Below, piece by piece: positions 23,885-33,846 of a stretch of 64,000 nucleotides of DNA. The stretch spans positions 930,001 through 994,000 of the forward strand of contig NZ_BMFU01000001.1 in assembly GCF_014639235.1 (NCBI RefSeq). The letters run 5' to 3'. The notes under the pieces were generated by a model. The model saw nothing but the letters and a program-made list of their open reading frames with translations, had not been told where the DNA came from and ran no database searches. This DNA comes from Paenibacillus silvae. Lineage in GTDB: Bacteria > Bacillota > Bacilli > Paenibacillales > Paenibacillaceae. Within the stretch, counting starts at the first letter, position 1. Each line of letters opens with the position of its first letter. Made by a program: the position numbers and the translations under genes.

Positions 23885-24065
23885 AATCTCAACCTCTTTT
23901 TTGATGGCTATTTTGCATCCCTCCCCCTTTTGAGAAACTTTATTCAAAGGAGAGATCGTCCTATTCCTAATTTGTTTGCATAACTTTATTTCAGCCTATC
24001 CACACTACCCAGATCACTTCTAACTAACTCTCTCAATTTAACGAACTCTTTAACTTCTATATGTA

Positions 24066-24857
24066 TTACTTTTCTTGGTCTTGCTTTAAAATAATCGCCA
24101 TTCTCTCATAAGTGAAATTTCTATTGATCGTTATTGTTCCACCATGTGGATGCTCTGTAGTTATTGAGAAAGATCCCGTATAGCTTAAGTCTTCAGGATT
24201 CTCATATTCTTCTATTGTTGTTCTTCCCAAAGTGACGTCTTCAGACTGGAGTAGAAAAAGAGAGTTACCTACCTGATGGAATCTTCCTGTGTCAGACTTG
24301 GAGTAAGGTAAGCCTATATGTTTAAGTGCCGCGCCCTTTGAATCAAATCGCCGGAATGTTTGTTGTTTCGTTGGATCAGTAGTATTTACTACGGTAAATA
24401 GATAGTGAGGAAAGCTAGTTGCTTTAGCGCAATTCTTTGCATTTGTTAATACTTGTATGTTATTCAAGCTATAACCTTCTTTTTCATCAATTCTATCTAT
24501 AGTTGGTCTTAAAGAAGGTTTGTAATCATTTTTCATGTACTCTTCCGTGTGATCTTTCCACGATAACCAGAATTCTTGCTTTTCATGTAGGACAGCTAAA
24601 AAAGTTTCCTCTTCATTCTCCCATTCACACTCTACGTGCTTATACATTCCAGTGTTATATCTACAATTGGTTATTCGGCTGTAGATGCTCCCATGAAGTA
24701 GAAATGCGCTGAATTTTTCATCATGTGTAATTATGCCTTCTTTGCAGCATTTTTCTGCAAATGCTAGTGCGCGCAACTTGTAGTCCACGTAATTGTGTTG
24801 ACCATATGTATCGATCCACTCTTCTAATATTTCATCTGCAACGAGACGTTTCGCCAA
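24066..24857 (-). CDS. HNH-type endonuclease-like protein
   Basis: 263 residues from a TTG at 24,857 with AAGGAAG upstream. The motif PTIDRIDEKEGYSLNNIQVL TNAKNCAKA is the core of phage and homing-type HNH proteins (Asp-Arg-Ile-Asp, then Asn-Ile-Gln). The C-terminal half is beta-rich and may bind DNA. Its place near the element edge is usual for such endonucleases. Confidence 0.72.
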   Translation of the reverse strand: MAKRLVADEILEEWIDTYGQHNYVDYKLRALAFAEKCCKEGIITHDEKFSAFLLHGSIYSRITNCRYNTGMYKHVECEWENEEETFLAVLHEKQEFWLSWKDHTEEYMKNDYKPSLRPTIDRIDEKEGYSLNNIQVLTNAKNCAKATSFPHYLFTVVNTTDPTKQQTFRRFDSKGAALKHIGLPYSKSDTGRFHQVGNSLFLLQSEDVTLGRTTIEEYENPEDLSYTGSFSITTEHPHGGTITINRNFTYERMAIILKQDQEK

Positions 24858-24940
24858 ATATGTTCTCTTCCTTTCTGAATGAATTATCAAATTTATAAAA
24901 ACTCACCATTTAGCCGATATATAAAGTAGGAGGTGAGATA

Positions 24941-25276
24941 ATGAATAACAAAACATTTGTAATTAGAACCAATGAACTACCTGAAGAAATGAAAGAATGG
25001 GACTGGAAAGAAGTTGAGTATCCAGAGTTTCAAACATATCCAGAAGTTCCATGCGTGGCTGTTATAGCAAGCGTTACATACGGACTTGTCGTTCCTTATC
25101 AGGTGGCTATGACATCAAATTTACGCAACTATTTCTATTCTTTTAGAGACACAGTAGGTGTTATGGCTCACAACAATAGCGATGTCGTATTCTATGTTGA
25201 GGAGAAAAGCGAAACCAAAAGAAAAGAAATGAAGAAGTCGTTGCAAGACTTGTTTAATATTCACTATGTTGTTTAA
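24941..25276 (+). CDS. Hypothetical element protein
   Basis: 111 residues (NNKTFVIRTNELPEEMKEWD ...), mixed alpha/beta, with TAGGAGGTG before the ATG and a strong terminator after it. It forms a single-gene unit divergent from the HNH gene. Function unknown. Confidence 0.72.
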   Translation: MNNKTFVIRTNELPEEMKEWDWKEVEYPEFQTYPEVPCVAVIASVTYGLVVPYQVAMTSNLRNYFYSFRDTVGVMAHNNSDVVFYVEEKSETKRKEMKKSLQDLFNIHYVV

Positions 25277-25285
25277 TATTGATTA

Positions 25286-25317
25286 AGTATAAGAGTAACC
25301 CTCTTATACTTTTTTTC
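25286..25317 (+). terminator. Intrinsic terminator
   Basis: A 10-bp stem AGTATAAGAG/CTCTTATACT with loop TAACC and a seven-T run, after the hypothetical gene. The following 25,318-25,560 is AT-rich with no gene seen. Confidence 0.92.
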
Positions 25318-25564
25318 TTATAAATTCTTTATTTCGAGTAAACCTTTATAACAATTAAATTCACTTATTTCAACTTGATTATAAATTAAAAATAGGATCA
25401 TTGTTTATTTAACCTAATCCTTATGTTTTTTGTTGGTCCATATGAAAATAACTCTTATGTAAGAAACATTTATTCCAATGAAGTATCTGGAAGAAAGCAC
25501 ACTCCCATAGTAGAATTAATCGTAAGTAATTATGTACATAAAATAAAATAAGGGAAGTGAAAAG

Positions 25565-26356
25565 ATGAGTAAAATGAAAAAAGTTGGATATGTAAGTTTA
25601 GGTGTGATACTGGGTGCATCATTAACAGTGTCGGTTCCTGCTTTAGCTGCTACAGTTAAAACAATTCAAGCCAAGATTAATAGTTCAGTTTCTGTAGTGG
25701 TAGATGGAAAGAAAATGAGCACACAGCCAATCAACTATCAAAACTTAAACTATTTGCCCGTTGGTGAGATTGGTAGAGCATTAGACGCTGATGTGAGTTT
25801 CGATAAGAGCAAGAATGTGATTAACATTGAGAGTAAAGAAAATAGTGCTGCTGGAGACTCAAATGGTGGCAATAGCTCTTCAACTCTGGTAAGTACTGAT
25901 AAACTTGTTAAACTGGATTCCACAGCTTTAAAACTGAACTTAAACAATAAAGAGTATGGTTTAGCTAGTAGCACTTCAATTTATCTCGTCGGGAAAATTC
26001 CGTATATTGTATTTAATTCTGATGTCATTGATCTGATAATATCAATTGCTTCAAATGATTACTTCATTTATGAAACAAATAATGACAATCCTGATTTTGT
26101 GACAGCAAACCACTACGCTAACGAATACAAATACCTTGAAGTGATTGAAAAACAAAAATCATATAAACTTAAAAGTTCTGAGAGTAACAAAACATATGAC
26201 ATTGCATTAAATAATCAGTCCAGTATAGGTGTACTTTACAATAAGGATTCAAAGAATTATCTTGTCCCACTTAATGATGTATTCAATAAATTGGAACTGA
26301 AAATGGAAGCTGTGTATGAACCACAACAAGAAAAGGTTTTTCTAAAATTTAAATAG
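25565..26356 (+). CDS. Secreted protein with stalk (copper-amine-oxidase-N-like) domain
   Basis: 263 residues. Signal peptide (GYVSLGVILGASLTVSVPAL AA), then a stalk domain about residues 38-95 (SVVVDGKKM ... NYLPVGEIGRALDADV), a Ser/Gly linker, and a C-terminal half of unknown type with a second partial stalk-like end. Starts at ATG after AAGGGAAG. It is related in layout to the protein at 21,242 in the neighbouring prophage, so both elements carry a secreted cargo gene near an end. Confidence 0.8.
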   Translation: MSKMKKVGYVSLGVILGASLTVSVPALAATVKTIQAKINSSVSVVVDGKKMSTQPINYQNLNYLPVGEIGRALDADVSFDKSKNVINIESKENSAAGDSNGGNSSSTLVSTDKLVKLDSTALKLNLNNKEYGLASSTSIYLVGKIPYIVFNSDVIDLIISIASNDYFIYETNNDNPDFVTANHYANEYKYLEVIEKQKSYKLKSSESNKTYDIALNNQSSIGVLYNKDSKNYLVPLNDVFNKLELKMEAVYEPQQEKVFLKFK

Positions 26357-26399
26357 CTGCTAATATACACCAATCCATATTCGATGAATAAACAAAAGC

Positions 26400-26438
26400 G
26401 GCTGTATCATTTAAGATACAGTAAGATACAGCCTCTTT
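26400..26438. terminator. Bidirectional terminator between convergent genes
   Basis: 9-bp stem GGCTGTATC/GATACAGCC (26,400-26,408 and 26,425-26,433) followed by TCTTTTT on the plus side. Confidence 0.85.
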
Positions 26439-26441
26439 TTG

Positions 26442-28010
26442 TTATGCTCCTACAAATGTTTTCATATACAAACTAGCATTAATTCGTCCCAATTGCTGAG
26501 AAGATAGCTCAATCGTATGCCATCCGGGTGATTGAATCCAAGATGTAATGTCAACATTATTCTCAGCAGAAGAATATATGCCCCCTCTTGTTATCCCATT
26601 AATAATTACTCTGACTCCTGTTGCGGAAGCTCCCTCATAGATACCATATTCAATATCATGAGAATGAGAGGGCATATCAATCCTGTGAGAGTGTGGAGGC
26701 ATTGTAATGTCATGAGCATGTTCTGGGACAGTAAACTCATGATCATGAGGTTGCAAGCTTAAAGCGTGTGAGTGGCGACCTGAAGCTACCCATGTTCTTG
26801 TGAAACCATTGACATCTTTAAATTGTGTTCCTTCAGGCCAACCATGGTTATGTCCACCTTCTAATATATATGTACCCTCTGTTTGAGTTGACCCAGAAAC
26901 ATTTTTTGGCTTAGTTGACGTTGCAATAAAACTTTTGATCTCAGTCGTTGTCAACAGAATCCGCTCAGACTCCGTAGTCGTCAAATTAATCCTAGCACTA
27001 GCCGCACCTTTGCTATATGCTCTAAATCTCTCCAGTGTAAAATTCAATTGAAACTGGTCAAATCTTAATGTACTAGGCGAAATATAAAATTTCAATTTAA
27101 GTGGATGCGTACTATCTACGTTGTCTGCGATTTGGATTGTATCCGTTTGTACTATACCATTTTCATCAACTGTTACTGTCCCAAGTGGGCCAATTACCTT
27201 AAACCCATATACACCCGACTTATACTCGCCTATCTGCACTCGGATGTTATTACTCTTATCTCTCACAGTTAACAAATTACCTTCAATGGTAAAGGTTCCT
27301 TCATCATCTGAGATTACAAGTTTGTTTCCAAGAATATAATGTCCCATCGTGTGTTTATAATCTTCATATTTTAGCAAAGGATTCTTATCAACAATCTCAT
27401 ACGATTCTTCAAGAAAAACCCCTTTATTTTTGTCAATTCCAAACATTTTAAACTTGCCTCCAACTGATTCATCAGAAATATTATTATATATCGTCTTGAA
27501 CGTTTTAACGTGATCCATTTTCCCACGAATCTGCTTTTCTATTTTTGTTGCTTCTTCGCCCTTAACTCCTACAGTCGCATATATGTATCCATCTTCGTTT
27601 TTAATAGGGTATTCGTATATGTTAAAATTCTCTGTACTATTCAGATTATACAAGGCTAATCGTTTACCTTTAACATCTTGGATTCTCGCAATAGCAGTAA
27701 TGTCGATATATCCAACCTCTTTATCAAGTAACGTAGATGGATAATGCGCCTCAACTTCTTCGCCAATCGTCCGTAAGATCTTCTGTAGACGCTCGACACT
27801 AAAATCATTTCCACTAATAAATTCACTAATAACTCTATCGCAAATATCGGAGTTCCCCGAAGTGAACACTACTAGGTTGTTACTTACTCTGTGTATTTTT
27901 GTTGCGTTATCATTCATCCAGTAGGCCTTTCCATTAAAAAATGTACATTCTCTGGAATCTGCCGCAATGTAAACCTTCTGCTTATTCATTAAAATAGAAC
28001 AATTGCTCAC
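26442..28010 (-). CDS. Tail-fibre-like protein with N-terminal Ntn-hydrolase-like domain
   Basis: 522 residues from GTG at 28,010 (GGGAGG eight bases upstream). Residues 1-200 resemble a proteasome-type Ntn-hydrolase (KVYIAADSRECTFFNGKAYW ... NLVVFTSGNSDICDRVI). Residues about 225-330 look like phage fibre beta-structure. Residues about 390-475 carry many H-x-H motifs (GRHSHALSLQPHDHEFTVPE), as in metal-binding trimeric fibre tips. The last part ends in a receptor-binding-like domain. No other tail genes are nearby, so it may be a relic or an adopted surface protein. Confidence 0.65.
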   Translation of the reverse strand: MSNCSILMNKQKVYIAADSRECTFFNGKAYWMNDNATKIHRVSNNLVVFTSGNSDICDRVISEFISGNDFSVERLQKILRTIGEEVEAHYPSTLLDKEVGYIDITAIARIQDVKGKRLALYNLNSTENFNIYEYPIKNEDGYIYATVGVKGEEATKIEKQIRGKMDHVKTFKTIYNNISDESVGGKFKMFGIDKNKGVFLEESYEIVDKNPLLKYEDYKHTMGHYILGNKLVISDDEGTFTIEGNLLTVRDKSNNIRVQIGEYKSGVYGFKVIGPLGTVTVDENGIVQTDTIQIADNVDSTHPLKLKFYISPSTLRFDQFQLNFTLERFRAYSKGAASARINLTTTESERILLTTTEIKSFIATSTKPKNVSGSTQTEGTYILEGGHNHGWPEGTQFKDVNGFTRTWVASGRHSHALSLQPHDHEFTVPEHAHDITMPPHSHRIDMPSHSHDIEYGIYEGASATGVRVIINGITRGGIYSSAENNVDITSWIQSPGWHTIELSSQQLGRINASLYMKTFVGA

Positions 28011-28032
28011 CAAATCATCCTCCCTATTCTAT

Positions 28033-28236
28033 TTACTCGAAGCTAATTTCTACTGCTTTTAATTCAAGCATGTCATAGACTTTCCCGTTGTATTCAAGTG
28101 TTCCACCATTAGTTTTCAAGTCAATAATTTCCTTGAAAATATCACCTTTGCCAAATACAGCATCAACAGGGTACTTAATATTACCTTTCTCAAATTTAAA
28201 TGTGATAAACACTCGTTCAGTTTGTTGATTTTTCAT
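28033..28236 (-). CDS. Small beta-rich protein upstream of the fibre-like gene
   Basis: 67 residues (MKNQQTERVFITFKFEKGNI ...), probably co-transcribed with the fibre-like gene. GGAG precedes the ATG at 28,236 by ten bases. Function unknown. Confidence 0.62.
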   Translation of the reverse strand: MKNQQTERVFITFKFEKGNIKYPVDAVFGKGDIFKEIIDLKTNGGTLEYNGKVYDMLELKAVEISFE

Positions 28237-28684
28237 ATTCACAAATCTCCATTTCATTATGTATTATTCTCAACTCTCACTATCTACTGTAAATCTATAT
28301 CCAAACTTGAATCAGTTTTTCTTCTCCTTGCACTCCTTCGATCACTTCCAGCCCAGCCATAACCAGCTCATCAACTTGTACCACGCATATCTAACCTTCC
28401 ACGTATCTCATCCCCTCCTCTTCACAGTTACTAAGACTCCAAGAGTCTGCCTTGGAATTCGTTAACCTTGTACTATTAATATATCCATATATCAATTATT
28501 TGTAAAGTATTATTTTAGTTTAATTGAATATTTGTTTTCTCTTCTACTATAATGACATATCAGATTCGATTCTCTTCCTCACTTCCTTGATTAATTTATA
28601 GGAACTTGGAACACAACTCACCACGATGGTATAAACTAACCCTCAACAATGCAAGGCTGATTCTTCCTATAGATTTATTATGAT
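28237..28684. other. Non-coding or decayed stretch
   Basis: No convincing gene. On the minus strand a piece reading ICVVQVDELVMAGLEVIEGV lies between stops at about 28,290-28,395, which may be the remains of a gene. The rest is AT-rich. Confidence 0.5.
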
Positions 28685-29007
28685 TTAGAGGAACATCCTT
28701 TGCCTTCTCATTGTGGTTCGTTGTGACTCTCCTATAACATCGGCAACATTCTTCAACAGGCCGTATTGTCCCGTTGCCCTATTTCCTCCATGTCCTGCTT
28801 TCCAATATTCCTTCAAGAATGCTCCCTGTCTTCCCTTCTTAACCGGATCAGCTTCCGCTTCCCCTCTACGTTCCGTGTTCTCAGCGATTAACATATATTC
28901 GGCTTGCCATTCATCCACGTCTACGATTCCAACTGGAACATTCGTTCTACCTCTGTAAGAATTCTGACAGGCTCAAGCTCTGCAAAATTTTGTGTACCTG
29001 CAATCAA
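28685..29007 (-). pseudogene. ParB-like N-terminal domain fragment
   Basis: The frame VDVDEWQAEYMLIAENTERR GEAE, then KGRQGAFLKEYWKAGHGGNR, resembles phage ParB/Spo0J-like nuclease-domain proteins. An upstream piece (AELEPVRIL) is in another frame, and the C-terminus ends early after RRQRMFL. It is probably a frameshifted and truncated partition- or methyltransferase-associated ParB protein. Confidence 0.55.
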
Positions 29008-29090
29008 AATTACACTTGCCCTCCTCTTTATCATGTGATATAAATTAATTAAGTGTTATTTTTGCACAATTAATTATCAACCAAAGAGGA

Positions 29091-31088
29091 GTGTATATTA
29101 TCAAACTACTGATAGACCAGAAGGAGTTTAGTTGTAAGCCAAGTTTTAAAGAAATAGGTGGTATCAGTAATCGACTACTACAGAATTCGGTTGATGTTGA
29201 ACCATCACAGTTAGCAAATGAGATTGTACAAGGTAAGTCATTCGTTCCTGCCTACATAACAACAAAAGCAAATGGATTACTAACACGTACCAAAGAATGT
29301 TGGACTTCTCAGCAAGTTATCTGTATGGACTTTGACAATGGATATTATGATAAGATACTCAAGCAGAAAGTTAAGGATGTACGTATTACATGGGAAGAAG
29401 CACAGGAAGAGTTTAAATTATTAGCAATGTTCATGTACAAAACTTTCAGTCACACAGATGATTGGCCTAAGTTTAGAGTAGTCTTTGCTTACAATGAACC
29501 ATTCACAGATATCCGCTTATTGAATGCCCATACTGATCAATTATTTAAAAAGTATTCATATGCTGATGAATCAACCTTCCAAGTTGAGCGGCTATTCTTT
29601 GGTGGGACTGACCTCTATGTGTTTGATTATGAAAATAGGCTTCAGATTAATCATGACCTACTTGTAGAGGGGGGATATTATGACCCCAATTACTATAGTA
29701 ATAATATAGATATAATTCAGGCTACAATATCCCCCCCTACTTCATTAGATACAGTAAATACATACATGAGCAATATAGATATGATAAAGAGCTTAAACAC
29801 AAATATAATACCTAGAATGAAAACTACTTACAAACCAATAACTGTATCATCACATAAGGAAGTATATGATTATCTAAAGAAGATTAATCTATATGAATAT
29901 ATAGGAATAGCAAGCAAACAGTTTCATGATATATTCCATAACGAATCGTCACCATCAGCTAATATATACCAAGATCCCAAAACAGGTTACTGGTGGTATA
30001 AATGTTGGAGTAGCAGTCATCCATTCACAGGTACTATTATTGAAGTAACAGAAAGATTGACCAAACTAAACAAGCCTAAATCACTCCGATATCTAATGGA
30101 TTGCTTCAACATCACAATTCAGAAATCAGAATGGCACGTTGAAATGGAGAACTTAATCCAGCAAAATCTAGAGTTACTAAACGATGAGGAATTCATAAAA
30201 GAAGCATATCCCAATTTGAATTCATTACTTCGAACACCACTATACTATTCAGTGTTAAGAGAGATTCACTTGATTGCGCTAGAGAATATTTCGACACTGA
30301 TCCACATTAAGGATTCTGAAGAAGCTGTATTCTATGCTTCGATAAACTACATAATGAAGCGTCTAGATAGATGGTGTGATTTTGATCGTTACAAGAATAG
30401 TAAGGAACGCCGAATCAGAACCATTTTGTCGTTGCTGGTTTACTTACAATTACTAAATCGGATCGATATAGAACGATTGCCATTTGAATATGTGAATAGA
30501 GCCAAATTAGAAGCACAGAAAAAGCATTATCAGAACATGATTACGTTTTGGACAATTCCATCTATGGCAGCTACACACATGAATGAAGTTGAAATGTTAG
30601 CCAAGCAATTTAAGGACTTGGGTATGACAGTAGGCAACTTTGATCGACAGATGGTATTGAAAACGTTAGGAGAAGAAGAAGCAAACCGAATATTTCCCAT
30701 GAGAAAGAACGAACAACTATCTAGGCTAAATGAGTACGTATGCGAACAATTAGAAAAAGCTTGTCTAAAATACATAACAGAGTATGGATGGGTAACTGAA
30801 CATAGAATCATAGAAAATACATACTTAGAAATTGAAGATGTTGAAGCAGAAATGAGAAAGCGTGATAAACGAATTAAGGATTCCATTGTTATTGAAGAAG
30901 ACAAGTTTAAATGGTTGTATGAGTTAAAACGAAGACAGCTCAAGAAAATTATTGGTGGCCTGATGATCAAATATAGCCTAGGTAAGCAGAAACTGAATAA
31001 TAAACTGATGGAACAACGAGATATCCCCCTACACTATAATGAAATTGGCAATCCAAGTTATCCAGTTGTTTATTTTACAATAAAATAG
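29091..31088 (+). CDS. Primase-like replication protein of the element
   Basis: About 665 residues. The N-terminal part has primase-polymerase features (ICMDFDNG near residue 77, then KTFSHTDDWPKFRVVFAYNE PFTD). Near residue 290 comes a CHC2-like zinc-domain pattern (FHNESSPSANIYQDPKTGYW, then CWSSSHPFTG). The C-terminal half is helical and may bind DNA. Inference: it starts replication of the excised circle. The start is doubtful: GTG at 29,091 lies inside the AGAGGAG site, and ATT/ATC two or three codons later have better spacing. Confidence 0.62.
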   Translation: MYIIKLLIDQKEFSCKPSFKEIGGISNRLLQNSVDVEPSQLANEIVQGKSFVPAYITTKANGLLTRTKECWTSQQVICMDFDNGYYDKILKQKVKDVRITWEEAQEEFKLLAMFMYKTFSHTDDWPKFRVVFAYNEPFTDIRLLNAHTDQLFKKYSYADESTFQVERLFFGGTDLYVFDYENRLQINHDLLVEGGYYDPNYYSNNIDIIQATISPPTSLDTVNTYMSNIDMIKSLNTNIIPRMKTTYKPITVSSHKEVYDYLKKINLYEYIGIASKQFHDIFHNESSPSANIYQDPKTGYWWYKCWSSSHPFTGTIIEVTERLTKLNKPKSLRYLMDCFNITIQKSEWHVEMENLIQQNLELLNDEEFIKEAYPNLNSLLRTPLYYSVLREIHLIALENISTLIHIKDSEEAVFYASINYIMKRLDRWCDFDRYKNSKERRIRTILSLLVYLQLLNRIDIERLPFEYVNRAKLEAQKKHYQNMITFWTIPSMAATHMNEVEMLAKQFKDLGMTVGNFDRQMVLKTLGEEEANRIFPMRKNEQLSRLNEYVCEQLEKACLKYITEYGWVTEHRIIENTYLEIEDVEAEMRKRDKRIKDSIVIEEDKFKWLYELKRRQLKKIIGGLMIKYSLGKQKLNNKLMEQRDIPLHYNEIGNPSYPVVYFTIK

Positions 31089-31092
31089 ACTT

Positions 31093-31125
31093 AAAAAAAT
31101 TCCCCAATCATAAACGGTTGGGGAA
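31093..31125 (-). terminator. Terminator for the HEPN-like gene
   Basis: TTCCCCAA/TTGGGGAA stem (31,100-31,125) followed on the minus strand by a T-run. It may also end the convergent primase-like transcript. Confidence 0.82.
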
Positions 31126-31159
31126 CCTTCTGACGATTTAAAAACCGACTTTATAAATT

Positions 31160-32305
31160 TCAGAAGCAAAATTGTTTGATTATCTTTTCAGCTAATTTCC
31201 TTAAAATTTCTGTCCAATAACTATCTTTTGATTCTGGATGAAAAATTTCAATATTCGGTATATTAAGCTTGTATCTAGTGTCACCCTTACCATGGACAAT
31301 ACTGTTTCTGTATTCATAAAGTTCTGCGGAAAAAATTTTAATATCATCACTATCTATAACATTGTAATTATTTGCATACGCTATAACTTCATCAACATCA
31401 TCAATTTTATTAAGTAAGTTCAGTAATAACTTAGGTTCACCTTTGTTATATAAATTGGTCATCTCTCTAATTAGAGTATCAATATCTTCACTATTATTGT
31501 AAAAAGCTACAGCCTGTTGTATTTCAGATTTTTGATTAATTATGAAAAAATACTCGATAATTCTATAATAATAAATAGGATCATCAAATTCTCTTGCTTT
31601 ATTATAAAAAGCTATCGGCTCAGAATATTTTGCTGGATTATATAAATAAACATCAAACTCTTCCTTAGGTTCATCAGGATCGTTATAAATTTCATTATAG
31701 CCTTCATATCTAAAGGGTATTATTTGAGGGTATTCCCCTCTATAGTCAATCTCAGGGGCATGAAAAGAAGCTACTATGAATAGTGATTGTTGTAATGTTT
31801 TCTCTAGTTCAGTTTTTCTACATCCATAAATTTTAATTGTAATTAAGGTGTCCCAATCATCTTCAAACCAATCACTATATGAAAACCTAGCAAACATTAT
31901 TTTGTACATTGAGCTTGGCTCGGATATTTCTATTTTAACCTCGCCAATATCAAACACTGTTTCAAATGAGGGCGTCTCATGTAATAGAGAATCATAAGTC
32001 AGCAGGAATTCAGAATAATTAGTTGACCGTGAGTAAAATCCACAATCATTATAAAATTCCAAATCAGAATTTCTATACTCTAAACACTTTTGATCTATTC
32101 CTTTAATCACTCTTCTATAATTTACATTTTCATCAGAGTCTGAGATGAGTTCAGACCAATCTAAAACAATTTGTATATTGGTCTCTTTATGTTTTAGTGT
32201 AAACTCATCCTTATCTAACCTAAGAATATCAAACTCTTCGAGCAAATCTGGTATAACACGTTTATAATCTTCTTTTAAATCAAACATCATCTCTAATGAT
32301 ATCAT
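31160..32305 (-). CDS. HEPN-like protein with RX4H motif (abortive-infection candidate)
   Basis: 381 residues. The C-terminal helical domain contains YEYRNSIVHGKGDTRY (about residues 330-345): Arg-X4-His, the catalytic motif of HEPN RNases. The N-terminal 200 residues form a beta-rich domain of unknown type (ApeA-like at best). Such large two-part HEPN proteins often act in phage defence by cleaving RNA after sensing infection. It lies just downstream of an XRE regulator gene transcribed in the same direction. AGGGGTG precedes the ATG. Confidence 0.7.
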   Translation of the reverse strand: MISLEMMFDLKEDYKRVIPDLLEEFDILRLDKDEFTLKHKETNIQIVLDWSELISDSDENVNYRRVIKGIDQKCLEYRNSDLEFYNDCGFYSRSTNYSEFLLTYDSLLHETPSFETVFDIGEVKIEISEPSSMYKIMFARFSYSDWFEDDWDTLITIKIYGCRKTELEKTLQQSLFIVASFHAPEIDYRGEYPQIIPFRYEGYNEIYNDPDEPKEEFDVYLYNPAKYSEPIAFYNKAREFDDPIYYYRIIEYFFIINQKSEIQQAVAFYNNSEDIDTLIREMTNLYNKGEPKLLLNLLNKIDDVDEVIAYANNYNVIDSDDIKIFSAELYEYRNSIVHGKGDTRYKLNIPNIEIFHPESKDSYWTEILRKLAEKIIKQFCF

Positions 32306-32326
32306 GGCAATACACCCCTATATGAG

Positions 32327-33379
32327 TTATTCATCATCCACATCATGTATCTTCGTAATTTCACTCAATTCCTTAATGTCCAATACATTCATCAGCCTGA
32401 GCAGAAAGTGACCATCAGGCGTTGTTTCTCCACGTTCCCACTTTTGATATGTTCGAGATGACGCTCCTATTGCTTCAGCAACTTGTTTTTGAGTCATTCC
32501 TATTACCACACGTCTATCTTTGATTACTTCATAATCGAAATCCATTAGTAGTGGGCCAGTGTAGAGGTCATACCAAATATCAGATTCATCTTCAGCTTCG
32601 CCATATACATTAAGTCCCCACACTTTTGTTGTAGGTGCAATCTCTACATATAGGAATCCTTTTTGTCGATCATTAACATCTACCCATATCCTCTTGGCGT
32701 TCTTAATCCTCACACCAATCCATTTAAGTATCGGTTGATTATTGCGATCACATGGGAATATACCCGACATTTTTAATATGTTACCGTGTCTTTCAATGTA
32801 ATTCCCAATATACATATCATCAATCTGATAAATAACCGGTTTCAATCCAGTCTTTTCTCTGACAATGTTATAGTCTACAATGAGGTGTTTAGGCGTTTTC
32901 TCGTCTAATCCAATTTTTTGAGCTAGCTCAAGGTAATGCAACCAAGTGTAAATTGATTCGAATTCTCCCACATATCCAGTTTGCCTAATGGTGTAGTTAA
33001 AGATAGTAACTGTATCAAGCTTGTAGTCATAGTATAGCTTCTCTAGTGTATTGTAAAACCGCTCAAGTTCTTCTTCGTAATTGTTACGAGAATATTCAAG
33101 CACGCGACTAACAAAATCATAAACTGTGCCAAGATCATCTAAGTTTCTTTTCTGTGACTTGTGAAAATAGAATGGAATTCTTCGTATGAATACTTCTTTA
33201 TTCACTGGCTGAAACAAATACTTGTTCATTTTATTGAATCCCAAATATGAAAACACTTCTAATCCAGCTACCTCATGCCTGGATAAGTAATCCACCAGCT
33301 TTTCCACTTTGCTCTCGTCCTCTATGTACTGTCTAATAAGTGCTTTAAGTTGTTTCTCCTCATCTACTGTTACATTCAT
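32327..33379 (-). CDS. Large regulator with C-terminal XRE helix-turn-helix
   Basis: 350 residues. Residues about 285-340 are an XRE helix-turn-helix (GMTQKQVAEAIGASSRTYQK WERGETTP). The N-terminal 280 residues are of unknown family, rich in Tyr and Arg. The ATG at 33,379 has GAGGAGGGG upstream. It may control the downstream HEPN-like gene. Confidence 0.75.
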   Translation of the reverse strand: MNVTVDEEKQLKALIRQYIEDESKVEKLVDYLSRHEVAGLEVFSYLGFNKMNKYLFQPVNKEVFIRRIPFYFHKSQKRNLDDLGTVYDFVSRVLEYSRNNYEEELERFYNTLEKLYYDYKLDTVTIFNYTIRQTGYVGEFESIYTWLHYLELAQKIGLDEKTPKHLIVDYNIVREKTGLKPVIYQIDDMYIGNYIERHGNILKMSGIFPCDRNNQPILKWIGVRIKNAKRIWVDVNDRQKGFLYVEIAPTTKVWGLNVYGEAEDESDIWYDLYTGPLLMDFDYEVIKDRRVVIGMTQKQVAEAIGASSRTYQKWERGETTPDGHFLLRLMNVLDIKELSEITKIHDVDDE

Positions 33380-33670
33380 CGTATCCCCTCCTCTTTGGTA
33401 TATCCACATTATAGTATGAAGAATATGGGGGATGACAGGTCATTCGTATGAAATAACCGCCCCTCTAAGAATCTACAAATTTTCTAGCACACGATCATCT
33501 ACATCGCCCTAACAATGCGAAATAATATTCGTTCGACTCTGATTTCCATCATATTCTACATGCTCAGTCTTCTACTTCCCTCACTCTTTCAATTCATTCA
33601 AAAGAATAGAATAGAATAATTGGGCGATAATATAACCAAGTAATAAATATTCATTTTTAAGGTGGTCATT

Positions 33671-33841
33671 ATGAGATATAAGAAAAGGTATGAATATAAG
33701 ATCATTTCACGTTATCCAGACGAAAACCTAGCAGTTCCAGAAGAAATTATAGAGACGCAAATCCTCAATTGGATGGAGCATGTTCTACTGAGTTATTCCA
33801 GTGAGAACCAAATAGAAAACAGTCAAAATTCGGAGGATTGA
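33671..33841 (+). CDS. 56-residue protein before the second serine recombinase
   Basis: MRYKKRYEYKIISRYPDENL ... continuing VPEEIIETQILNWMEHVLLS. AAGGTGG lies five bases before the ATG. Its stop overlaps the first possible TTG of the recombinase. The position mirrors the small gene at 23,759, so both recombinases have a small upstream partner. The 33,380-33,670 gap before it holds only AT-rich promoter-like sequence. Confidence 0.7.
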   Translation: MRYKKRYEYKIISRYPDENLAVPEEIIETQILNWMEHVLLSYSSENQIENSQNSED

Positions 33842-33846
33842 TTTTT

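Noticed and set aside
31093..31125. Hairpin as attachment site of a nested element
   Set aside because: T-run and position after a stop show it is a terminator.
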